In this document: in pieces, positions 6,408 to 12,381 of the stretch | Position numbering within the stretch: position 1 is the stretch's first letter | How the letters are laid out: each line of letters opens with the position of its first letter | Origin: an uncultured Clostridia bacterium | GTDB lineage: Bacteria > Bacillota > Clostridia > Oscillospirales > Oscillospiraceae | Length of the DNA: 23,317 bases | Assembly (NCBI GenBank): GCA_947169005.1 | Contig: CAMVOG010000006.1 | Coordinates: 1-23,317, forward strand | Direction: 5' to 3' | Translations under genes and position numbers: made by a program | Notes under the pieces: model-generated | What the model saw: the letters and a program-made list of their open reading frames with translations, nothing else | Databases searched by the model: none | What the model was told of the DNA's origin: nothing

Positions 6408-7142
6408 TTAAAAGGGGATGGGGATACTCTCCCCGTCGATGCGGCCCGCGATGCGCTGGAAGGCTTCCAGCGCGCTGCTGTTCTTGCTGAGGATCAGCGG
6501 CTTCTGGGCCCCGGAGGCCAGCAGAACGTGCCGGTCCTCGGGCACATAGCCGATGAGCCGGGCGCCGATGGCGTCCACCGCGTCGTCCAGCGTTTGCCTG
6601 GTGCCCATGAGGATGCTGCGGCGGACCCGGTTGACGATCAGCCGCACATTGCGCAGGCCCAGGGCCCGCAGCTCCGCCACGGCCCGGGCGGAATCCCGGC
6701 AGCTGGAGGGCTCCGCCGCCGAGACGATCAGCGCCCGGTCAGCGGCCTCTCCGGCAGCCAGAAAGCAGGGGCCGAGGCCCGCGGGCGCGTCGATGAAAAC
6801 GTAATCAAAGACGCCGCCGGCAAAGCGGACCAGCCGCACGAAGCCCGAAAGCTCCTCCTCCGAGAGAGGGGCGAGAGGCGCGGGAAGCAGAAAGAGACGG
6901 GGCACGTCCGGATGCGCGGCCACGGCATCCTCCAGGCCGCAGCGCCCGTGAATGACGTCCGTAAAATCCATCACAGCCCGGTCAGACATGCCCAGGCAGA
7001 GGTCCAGGTTTTTCATGCCCGCGTCCGCGTCCACGCAAAGGACGTTGCGGCCCGCAGAGGCCAGGCAGGAGGCGAGCGCGGCGGTGCTGGTGGTTTTTCC
7101 CGTGCCGCCCTTGCCGGAAGCGACGGCGATGATGTGTCCCAT
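6408..7142 (-). CDS. minD: MinD-family cell-division ATPase
   Basis: This 244-aa ParA/MinD ATPase has the deviant Walker A motif GKGGTGKTT (residues 10-18, signature Lys11), a switch region VDADAGMKNLDLCLG at about 37-51 and Walker B VFIDAPAG near residue 120. MinD binds the membrane when ATP-loaded and recruits MinC to keep FtsZ rings from poles. Two things differ from the textbook protein: it ends at GRIDGESIPIPF without the basic amphipathic membrane-targeting helix, and no minC or minE is adjacent. It could be a MinD whose membrane contact differs, or another MinD-type positioning ATPase. It heads the minD - mgsA-like - hisS - aspS unit, behind the promoter at 7271-7299 and a leader of about 120 nt carrying heptad arrays. 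The ATG follows GGAAAGGAGGTCC at ideal spacing. Confidence 0.88.
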   Translation of the reverse strand: MGHIIAVASGKGGTGKTTSTAALASCLASAGRNVLCVDADAGMKNLDLCLGMSDRAVMDFTDVIHGRCGLEDAVAAHPDVPRLFLLPAPLAPLSEEELSGFVRLVRFAGGVFDYVFIDAPAGLGPCFLAAGEAADRALIVSAAEPSSCRDSARAVAELRALGLRNVRLIVNRVRRSILMGTRQTLDDAVDAIGARLIGYVPEDRHVLLASGAQKPLILSKNSSALEAFQRIAGRIDGESIPIPF

Positions 7143-7163
7143 GACGGACCTCCTTTCCGGATA

Positions 7164-7264
7164 GATTATAGAGATTATAGCTTATAGCCTTTAGTTTTTA
7201 GTTTTTAGTTTTTAGTGTCCGTGAGGTCGATTGGCCCTAAAAACTCAATTCTCAAAACTTCTAA
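7164..7264. repeat. Two facing heptad arrays in the minD leader
   Basis: From 7180 to 7214 five in-phase heptads occur (GCTTATA, GCCTTTA, then GTTTTTA three times), preceded by GATTATA twice with a two-base slip. After a 22-bp core (7215-7236) a second array of four CT-starting heptads (CTAAAAA, CTCAATT, CTCAAAA, CTTCTAA) runs to 7264. The CTAAAAA end is the reverse complement of the TTTTTAG units, so the arrays face each other. All of this lies between the promoter and the minD start. Confidence 0.88.
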
Positions 7265-7270
7265 CAAATT

Positions 7271-7299
7271 ATTATACACCTGTCGGTGTTGACTTTCAA
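7271..7299 (-). promoter_or_regulatory. Near-consensus promoter for the minD-mgsA-hisS-aspS unit
   Basis: On the minus strand TTGAAA (7294-7299) and TATAAT (7271-7276) are separated by exactly 17 bp, 129 bp before the minD start. Between the boxes, ACACC (7276-7280) and GGTGT (7285-7289) form an inverted repeat with a 4-bp spacer that touches the -10, a natural place for a repressor to bind. The promoter is strong on sequence; the operator is an inference. Confidence 0.85.
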
Positions 7300-7327
7300 C
7301 GATTTTAAACAATTTTTATCGCTATGC

Positions 7328-9361
7328 CTACTTGAGGAGCTGGTTTTCTGTGGAATATGACGAATCCGCCTCCCGGGAGGAGAACCAGTAATCGAAGACG
7401 TCCCTGGCGATCTGCACCACGGAGGCGCCGGAGCCGCCGCCCTCTACCACCACGGCCAGGGCGATCTCGGGGTTTTCATAGGGGGCGTAGGCCACGAAAA
7501 CGGCGTTGTTCTCCCGGCCCTCGCCCAACTGGGCCGTGCCGGTCTTGGAGGCCACGTCCACGGGATAGCTCCCGAAGATCTCCGAGGAGGAGCCGTATTT
7601 GGACACCAGCAGCATCCCGTATTGAACGGTGCTCATGTTCTCCTCCGAGGCCTCCACCCGGCTGAGGACCCGGGGGGCATAGTATTGCAGCAGGGTCGCG
7701 TTGTCATAGCTCTTCACCGAGCGAAGCAGGTGGGCGGCGTAGCGGTCCCCGCCCGCGGCGATGGCGGCGGTGTAGGAGGCCAACTGCATGGGGGTAAAGA
7801 GGTTGTAGGACTGGCCGATGGAGGCCAGAATCGTGTCGCCGGGGTACCAGTCTTCCCTCAACACAGTTTCCTTATATTCCCGTGTGGCGAGGATACCGGT
7901 GTTCTCCGGCAGCTCGATGCCCGTGGGCTGGCCCAGGCCGAAGAGAGCCGCATAGCGGGAGATGGTGTCGATGCCCGTGTCCAAGCCCGTCTTGTAGAAA
8001 AAGTAGTTGCAGGAATTTTGCAGGGCGGTGGATACCGTCAGCCAGCCATGGGAGCCCGGGGCGATCCAGCAGCGGTACTCGTAGCCCTCGTAGGGGGAGA
8101 AGACGGAGGCGTCGTAGACCTGGGTTTCCGGGGTGATGGTGCCCGATTCCAGGGCGGCGATGGCCGTGTTCATTTTAAAGGTGGAGCCGGGGGGATAGGT
8201 GCCCATGACCGAGCGGTCATAGAGGGGGGCCATGGGGTCCGTGGCCAGAGAGGCGTAATCCGTGGCGAAGGTCTCCCGGTCGTAGCTGGGGTAGGAGGCG
8301 CTGGCCAGCACGTCCCCGGTGCCCACCTGGAGCACCACCACGGCGCCGCCCTTGATGAGCTTTTCCTCCGTGCGGCCCTCGTTCAGCTCGCTGATGGTGC
8401 GGGCCAGGGAGTCCTCCGCCGTCTGCTGGCAGGCGATGTCCAAGGTCAGGGTCACGTTGCCCCCGGCCTGGGCCTCCCGGACGGTGACGGCGTCGGTAAC
8501 GGAGCCGTTCTGGTCCCGGGTGACGGTCATGAGCCCGTCGGTGCCGTGCAGATATTCCTCAAAGGCCCGCTCGACCCCGTCCTTGCCCACCCGGGCGTTC
8601 ATGGGGTAGCCCAGGGGCTTGTACTGCTCGATCTCCGCGCTGTTCATGGGGCCCACGCGGCCAAGCAGATGGATGGCGTAGTCCGTGGTGTACTCCCGCA
8701 CGGAGCTGGTCTCCACCGACACGCCGGGGAGGCCATGCTCCTTCACGGCGGAGATCAGATCGATGTCCGCGTCGGTGACGAAGACGTAGTCGGAATATTC
8801 AAAGAGGGTGCGGGTCTCCAGCTCGTAGCGGATGCCCACGGCGACGCGGGCCCGGGCGTCGGAATAGCCGGGGTCCACGGAATAATGCTCCCGGAACCAG
8901 GCCATCAGCTCCGGCGCGCTCATGTCCTCCGCCAGCTTGAAATGCTCCCGGTAGCGGGCGAGCATGGTGCTCTGGGCCTCGGTCATGGCCGCAAGGTAGC
9001 GAAAGGGGGTCTTCACGGTGATGGGCAGGGTGTCCCCGTGGACGGCCTCCGCCTCGTCGGCCAGGGCCACCAGGGTCAGCAGGGTGCCGTTGGGGTCCCC
9101 GCCCGCCACCAGCCGCTCCCGGTCAATGGTTACGTTGTAGCCCACCCGGTTGTAGGCCAGGATCCGCCCGTTGCGGTCAAAAATGCTGCCCCGGGAGGCG
9201 GGCACCGTCTGGTTGGACACGACGGTGTTCAGGGAGCGCTCATAGTAAGCGTCCCCGTGGACGATCTGCAGTTGATAGAGCCCGACGGCCACGGCCACGG
9301 TCAGCAGCAGAGGCAGCAGCACCAGGACGGCGACCCGGCCGGGGGAAACGGTTTTACGCAT
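7328..9361 (-). CDS. mrdA: Penicillin-binding protein 2 (elongasome transpeptidase)
   Basis: This 677-aa class B penicillin-binding protein crosslinks peptidoglycan during side-wall growth. It has a short cytoplasmic tail, one membrane anchor (about residues 10-28), the N-terminal PBP dimerisation region beginning VPASRGSIFDRNGRILAYN, and a transpeptidase domain with all three active-site motifs: S393-T-F-K396, S450-C-N452 and K606-T-G608. The length fits PBP2 rather than the sporulation enzyme SpoVD. The ATG follows AGGAGGCTCCC. It is downstream of mreC and mreD, as in many Firmicutes, but the gap to mreD is 176 bp and contains the five-hairpin element at 9376-9534, which may tune its expression apart from mreCD. 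No rodA partner is in the window. No clear intrinsic terminator follows. Confidence 0.96.
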   Translation of the reverse strand: MRKTVSPGRVAVLVLLPLLLTVAVAVGLYQLQIVHGDAYYERSLNTVVSNQTVPASRGSIFDRNGRILAYNRVGYNVTIDRERLVAGGDPNGTLLTLVALADEAEAVHGDTLPITVKTPFRYLAAMTEAQSTMLARYREHFKLAEDMSAPELMAWFREHYSVDPGYSDARARVAVGIRYELETRTLFEYSDYVFVTDADIDLISAVKEHGLPGVSVETSSVREYTTDYAIHLLGRVGPMNSAEIEQYKPLGYPMNARVGKDGVERAFEEYLHGTDGLMTVTRDQNGSVTDAVTVREAQAGGNVTLTLDIACQQTAEDSLARTISELNEGRTEEKLIKGGAVVVLQVGTGDVLASASYPSYDRETFATDYASLATDPMAPLYDRSVMGTYPPGSTFKMNTAIAALESGTITPETQVYDASVFSPYEGYEYRCWIAPGSHGWLTVSTALQNSCNYFFYKTGLDTGIDTISRYAALFGLGQPTGIELPENTGILATREYKETVLREDWYPGDTILASIGQSYNLFTPMQLASYTAAIAAGGDRYAAHLLRSVKSYDNATLLQYYAPRVLSRVEASEENMSTVQYGMLLVSKYGSSSEIFGSYPVDVASKTGTAQLGEGRENNAVFVAYAPYENPEIALAVVVEGGGSGASVVQIARDVFDYWFSSREADSSYSTENQLLK

Positions 9362-9375
9362 GGGAGCCTCCTGTC

Positions 9376-9534
9376 ATACTAGTCTTCCATAAAACGCTTA
9401 AAAAGCGTTTTATAGCGCCGAAGGCGCGTCGAAGACTTATGAAACGGATTTTGCGCCTTTTGGCGCAAAATGGGCAGCGTGCTTCAGCACGATGCCTCTT
9501 CAATAAAATCAAGGATTTTATTGAAGAATAGTAT
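9376..9534. other. Five-hairpin structured element between mreD and mrdA
   Basis: Almost the whole gap can pair. A closing stem ATACTA (9376-9381) with TAGTAT (9529-9534) encloses: a branched unit closed by AGTCTTC (9381-9387) with GAAGACT (9431-9437) that holds an 11-bp hairpin (9389-9399/9403-9413, AAA loop) and a GCGCC-GAA-GGCGC hairpin (9415-9427); a 10-bp hairpin (9448-9457/9462-9471, TTTT loop); a hairpin GGCA..CGTGC-TTCA-GCACG..TGCC (9473-9496); and a 13-bp hairpin (9498-9510/9514-9526, AAG loop). Position 9381 is shared by two alternative stems. It starts three bases past the mreD stop. It may be a structured leader, processing site or a palindromic mobile element. Confidence 0.8.
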
Positions 9535-9537
9535 CAG

Positions 9538-10032
9538 TCAGCGCCGCCGGGGGCGGGAAAGACCCCGGACGGCGGGATACACAAGCAGGGTGAAGAGCAG
9601 AGAATAGAGGATCCCCACCCCCAGGGACAGGGCGAGGGAAGCCGCCGGGGCGGAGCCCGCCAGCAGCACCGGGACCTGGAGGATCAGCCCGGAGAGCAGC
9701 TCCGCGACGGCCCCCAGCAGCAGGAGGGAGGGGAGGGAGCGGGCCATGATGAACTCCCCCAAAAAGCCGGCGAAAAAGCCCGCGCAGCACAGCAGCAGCG
9801 TAAAGGCGAAGCTGTTGCCCGTCGCCAGGTCACAGAGGACCCCGGCGAGAAGGCCCCAGAGCCCGCCCGTGAGGCCGCCCTCAAAGAGGCCGATGGCCAC
9901 CGCCGCCAGAGGCAGCGGCAGGGGGCAGACCCCCAGCACCCGCAGGTGCGGGAACACGTCCGCCTGCAAAAAGTAGAGCAAAAGCAGCAGCAGGAGCCGC
10001 AGCAGCCCTTTTTTCAGCGTCGACCAGCTCAT
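9538..10032 (-). CDS. mreD: Rod-shape protein MreD
   Basis: The product is a 164-aa, almost wholly hydrophobic membrane protein with about five segments, the usual size and topology of MreD, the partner of MreC in the cell-elongation complex. Landmarks are the N-terminal basic KKGLLR before the first helix, FPHLRVLGVCPLPLPLAAVAIGLFEG, and the GGLWGLLAGVLCDLATGNSFA loop with the Gly-Leu-x-Asp pattern typical of MreD. The frame is open to 10113, but the ATG at 10030-10032 is chosen because GGAGG sits just before it inside the end of mreC and the resulting length fits the family. The mreC stop and this start are separated by one base (TGAGATG), indicating translational coupling. MreD sequences are poorly conserved, so the call rests mainly on topology plus its place after mreC. 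Confidence 0.92.
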   Translation of the reverse strand: MSWSTLKKGLLRLLLLLLLYFLQADVFPHLRVLGVCPLPLPLAAVAIGLFEGGLTGGLWGLLAGVLCDLATGNSFAFTLLLCCAGFFAGFLGEFIMARSLPSLLLLGAVAELLSGLILQVPVLLAGSAPAASLALSLGVGILYSLLFTLLVYPAVRGLSRPRRR

Positions 10033-10033
10033 C

Positions 10034-10861
10034 TCAGTCCTCCGGGGCAAAATCGGTGATAACAAACAGCTCCGCCGCTCCGGCGATGTCCGCGGCGGGG
10101 CTGAGGACGGCATAGGAGGTCAGCCCGTCGGAGGCGAGGCTGACGGATTCCACCGTGCCCACGATGAGGCCGCTGGGGTAGACGCCGCCCTTGCCGGAGG
10201 TGCTGATCAGATCGCCCCCCACGATGCCCGCGGGGTCCGAAAGGTAGGTGAGGCGAAGCAGCCCCCGATTCATCAGATCATAGCTGCCCTCTGCCACGCC
10301 GGTCACGCCCGTGCGCTCCGCCACGGCCCCCACGCCGGAGGAGGAATCCAGGATCGTCTGCACCAGGGCGCTGTTCTTCGCGGTCTTGATGACGCGGCCC
10401 ACGAGAAAGCCCTCCTGGGTGATGACGCAGTCGCCCTTTTCAATGCCCTGGTCGCTGCCCTTGTCCACGGTGAAGGAGGAGCTCCAGCCCGAGGAGGTCC
10501 AGGAAACCAGGCTCACCTCGGCATAGCTGAAATCCGTGTGCTCCTTCGTGAGAGCCAGCAGCTCCCGCAGGCGGGCGTTCTCCTCATTGGAGGAAACGGA
10601 CTGGCGCACCTGCTCCTCCATCTCCGCGATGCGGGCCCTGAGGGCGGCGTTTTCCGCCTCCAGGTCGTCGTAGCGGGCCATATAGGCATAGACCTTCTCC
10701 AGCTCCCGCATACCGGCGTTCACCAGCCGGTCCGCGGGGGCGAAAAGGTCCCCCAGGCTATGGATGCCGCCCCCGAGGAAGGACAGGGCCAGCAGCAGAA
10801 GCAGCGCGACGGCCAGCACGATGCCGACGATCACGCCCGTGTGTTTGAAAAAGCGTTTCAT
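10034..10861 (-). CDS. mreC: Rod-shape protein MreC
   Basis: This 275-aa bitopic protein has one N-terminal membrane anchor (about residues 8-30), a coiled coil (about 60-110, with AENAALRARIAEMEEQ) and an extracytoplasmic beta-domain with the MreC signatures SSGWSSSFTVDKGSDQGIEKGDCVI and GVVG-like turns (GVGAVAERTG, STSGKGGVYPSGLIVG). MreC forms filaments outside the membrane and activates PBP2, which is encoded two genes downstream. The start at 10859-10861 follows a modest AAGGATG site. It lies 96 bp after maf, and that gap holds heptad arrays rather than the mreB gene usually found before mreC. Length and domain order are normal. Confidence 0.96.
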   Translation of the reverse strand: MKRFFKHTGVIVGIVLAVALLLLLALSFLGGGIHSLGDLFAPADRLVNAGMRELEKVYAYMARYDDLEAENAALRARIAEMEEQVRQSVSSNEENARLRELLALTKEHTDFSYAEVSLVSWTSSGWSSSFTVDKGSDQGIEKGDCVITQEGFLVGRVIKTAKNSALVQTILDSSSGVGAVAERTGVTGVAEGSYDLMNRGLLRLTYLSDPAGIVGGDLISTSGKGGVYPSGLIVGTVESVSLASDGLTSYAVLSPAADIAGAAELFVITDFAPED

Positions 10862-10873
10862 GGTTACATCCTT

Positions 10874-10956
10874 GTTTGAGTTCAGAGTTCAGAGAGTGCA
10901 TAGTTCGATAGTGCATAGTGCTTAGTGGAATACGGCGATCTCCTAAGCACTAAGCG
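10874..10956. repeat. Heptad arrays between maf and mreC, with inverted end units
   Basis: The left part holds GTTTGAG, two TTCAGAG, then GTGCATA, GTTCGATA (one base longer), GTGCATA and GTGCTTA, ending at 10924. After an 18-bp core, CTAAGCA and CTAAGCG (10943-10956) run to the base before the maf stop region. GTGCTTAG (10918-10925) is the exact reverse complement of CTAAGCAC (10943-10950), so the two ends face each other and could form an 8-bp stem. Confidence 0.88.
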
Positions 10957-10957
10957 C

Positions 10958-11539
10958 TTATATCATCTCATATCCCAGTTCACCCAGCATTTTGCCCAGG
11001 GCGCAGAGGGGGAGGCCGACGACGTTGAAGAAGTCGCCCTCCATGCGCTCAATGAAGAGGGAGGCCCGGCCCTGGGCCCCGTAGGCCCCGGCCTTGTCCA
11101 TGGGCTCCCCCGTGGCGATGTAGCGGCGGATCTCCCCCTCCGTCAAGGGGCGAAAGAACACGTCCGTGGCCTCAAAGCCGCAGCGCTCCCCCTTGTCCGA
11201 GAGCAGCACCAGGGCGGAGTAGACCGTGTGCCGCCGCCCGGAAAGGGCACTGAGCATGGCGAAGGCCTCCTCCTCGTCCCGGGGCTTGCCCAGCACACGG
11301 CCCTCCAGGGCCACGACGGTGTCCGAGGCCAGCACCAGACTCCCCGCGGGGGCCAGGGGCAGCACGTCCAGGGCCTTGGCCCGGGCCACCTCCACGGCGG
11401 CTTCGCCGGGGGGCAGCTCCGTGGGGAAGGGTGCCTCCCCCCGGGCGGGCAGGATCTCCAGGTCCCGCACCCCCAGCATTTCCAGAAGCTCTCTCCGCCG
11501 GGGCGAGCGGGAGGCCAGAACGATATGAGGAAGGTTCAT
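10958..11539 (-). CDS. maf: Maf-family nucleotide pyrophosphatase
   Basis: The 193-aa protein is a Maf/YhdE-type nucleoside triphosphate pyrophosphatase, a house-cleaning enzyme that hydrolyses dTTP, UTP or modified nucleotides to the monophosphate. Visible signatures are LASRSPRRRELL at residues 8-19, the SDTVV catalytic Asp motif near 71-75, LGKPRDEEEA, and GEPMDKAGAYGAQG near 143-156. The DTVV and GAYGAQG forms match the dTTP/UTP (YhdE) subgroup. The ATG at 11537-11539 follows AAAGGAAC at a slightly long distance. It is the usual first gene before mreBCD in Firmicutes, which fits here except that mreB is absent. A MNT/HEPN pair has its stop 45 bp upstream and may read into maf. Length is normal. 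Confidence 0.95.
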   Translation of the reverse strand: MNLPHIVLASRSPRRRELLEMLGVRDLEILPARGEAPFPTELPPGEAAVEVARAKALDVLPLAPAGSLVLASDTVVALEGRVLGKPRDEEEAFAMLSALSGRRHTVYSALVLLSDKGERCGFEATDVFFRPLTEGEIRRYIATGEPMDKAGAYGAQGRASLFIERMEGDFFNVVGLPLCALGKMLGELGYEMI

Positions 11540-11583
11540 GGGGTCGATGTTCCTTTCAAATCAGCGATCAACCAGAGCGTGGG

Positions 11584-11970
11584 CTATACCTGTTTTTCCC
11601 ATTCTTCTATGGATTCACAGCATTTTTTCAGCGTGTCGATGCGGCAAACAAACCCGAAGTCATATCGGCTGCCTGCTTCCCAATCGGTGATCTGGTTCGC
11701 GTGATCCTTGATATAGTCCGGAACGATCAGCGCCAGACCCTCCGCTTCGGCATAATCCAGGAGCTTGCTCAGATCATGCGTATACATGCGCCGGTTATCC
11801 GCCGAGCCAAGGCTTTGATAGATCTGGTATTTGACTAACTTTTCGGCCGCCTGCTGCAAATGATACGCCGCGATGTTCTTGATTTCTTTGACGCCTTTTT
11901 GCTCATAATACTCGATCGCCTGTCTTGCGGCGATCATATCTGCCTTGATCAGGCTCTTGTTCAGTTCCAT
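11584..11970 (-). CDS. HEPN-domain protein, probable toxin of a HEPN/MNT pair
   Basis: This 128-aa all-helical protein fits the HEPN domain (PF05168 type): AAYHLQQAAEKLVKYQIYQ at residues 34-52 and a TH-D-L motif at 64-67. R60 and H65 form the R-x4-H pattern of ribonuclease-active HEPN proteins. It overlaps the upstream MNT gene by 10 bp, the usual gene pair in which the nucleotidyltransferase neutralises the HEPN RNase. In the well-studied HepT proteins the motif is R-x4-H-x-Y, with the Tyr being AMPylated; here the position holds Leu67, so that site is absent, though Tyr63 lies within the motif. Base composition is clearly lower in GC than the genes on both sides, suggesting horizontal gain. 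It could alternatively be a non-toxic HEPN accessory protein. Confidence 0.85.
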   Translation of the reverse strand: MELNKSLIKADMIAARQAIEYYEQKGVKEIKNIAAYHLQQAAEKLVKYQIYQSLGSADNRRMYTHDLSKLLDYAEAEGLALIVPDYIKDHANQITDWEAGSRYDFGFVCRIDTLKKCCESIEEWEKQV

Positions 11971-12335
11971 TCAGGCGTCCTCCTGAATATCTCAATGCCC
12001 CGGCGGATATCTGTCATAACGGCGTCTTTGCTCTTCTCGTCATCCTTGAAATACAGAACATCGTAGTCTTGATCCCAATCGAAGCGGAAGAGACCGCTTT
12101 TGAAGGCTCTGAACTCTTTGGAATCAATATAGCTGCTTTTTGATTTGAAACCAAACACGGCAATATCAATGTCGGAGCGATCCGAACAGCTTTCTTCCAA
12201 TGCGGAACCGAAAAGCATGATCCTCCGGATGTTTTTTGCTGCTTTTGCCTGTTCCGCGATGTTATGGATATGGCGGAGCTTTATATCGGCCACGCACCGT
12301 CCATCCTTATAAGGAACCATCTTACACATATTCAT
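11961..12335 (-). CDS. MNT nucleotidyltransferase-domain protein, probable antitoxin
   Basis: The 124-aa protein has the minimal nucleotidyltransferase signature: G43-S44, ten residues, then D55-x-D57 within MLFGSALEESCSDRSDIDIAV, and a later YDVLYF strand that would carry the third acidic residue. Proteins of this kind pair with HEPN toxins and transfer AMP to them or bind them. The start is uncertain: an AGGAG site (12339-12343) precedes a TTG at 12338, an ATG at 12335 and another ATG at 12329; the last has the best spacing (9 bases), the first ATG is given here. The gene overlaps the HEPN gene by 10 bp. Both have lower GC than flanking genes. No clear promoter is visible in the 46 bp to the U32 gene, so read-through from that gene is possible. 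Confidence 0.85.
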   Translation of the reverse strand: MNMCKMVPYKDGRCVADIKLRHIHNIAEQAKAAKNIRRIMLFGSALEESCSDRSDIDIAVFGFKSKSSYIDSKEFRAFKSGLFRFDWDQDYDVLYFKDDEKSKDAVMTDIRRGIEIFRRTPEWN

Positions 12336-12381
12336 CAACTCCTATCGACACGCGCTCCCAAAGTGCCGGGCACTCAATTTC

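Noticed and set aside
4602..7270. T-box leader for hisS or aspS
   Set aside because: I looked for the T-box sequence and a specifier stem before hisS, aspS and in the minD leader and saw none; the gaps before hisS and aspS are only 26 and 67 bp.
10033..10113. Longer mreD starting inside mreC
   Set aside because: The extra residues are Pro/Ser/Arg-rich and not membrane-like; the ATG at 10032 has GGAGG before it and gives the normal MreD length.
12363..12373. Small palindrome GTGCC-G-GGCAC before the MNT gene as a terminator for the U32 gene
   Set aside because: The stem is 5 bp with a single-base loop and no U-tract on the minus strand.
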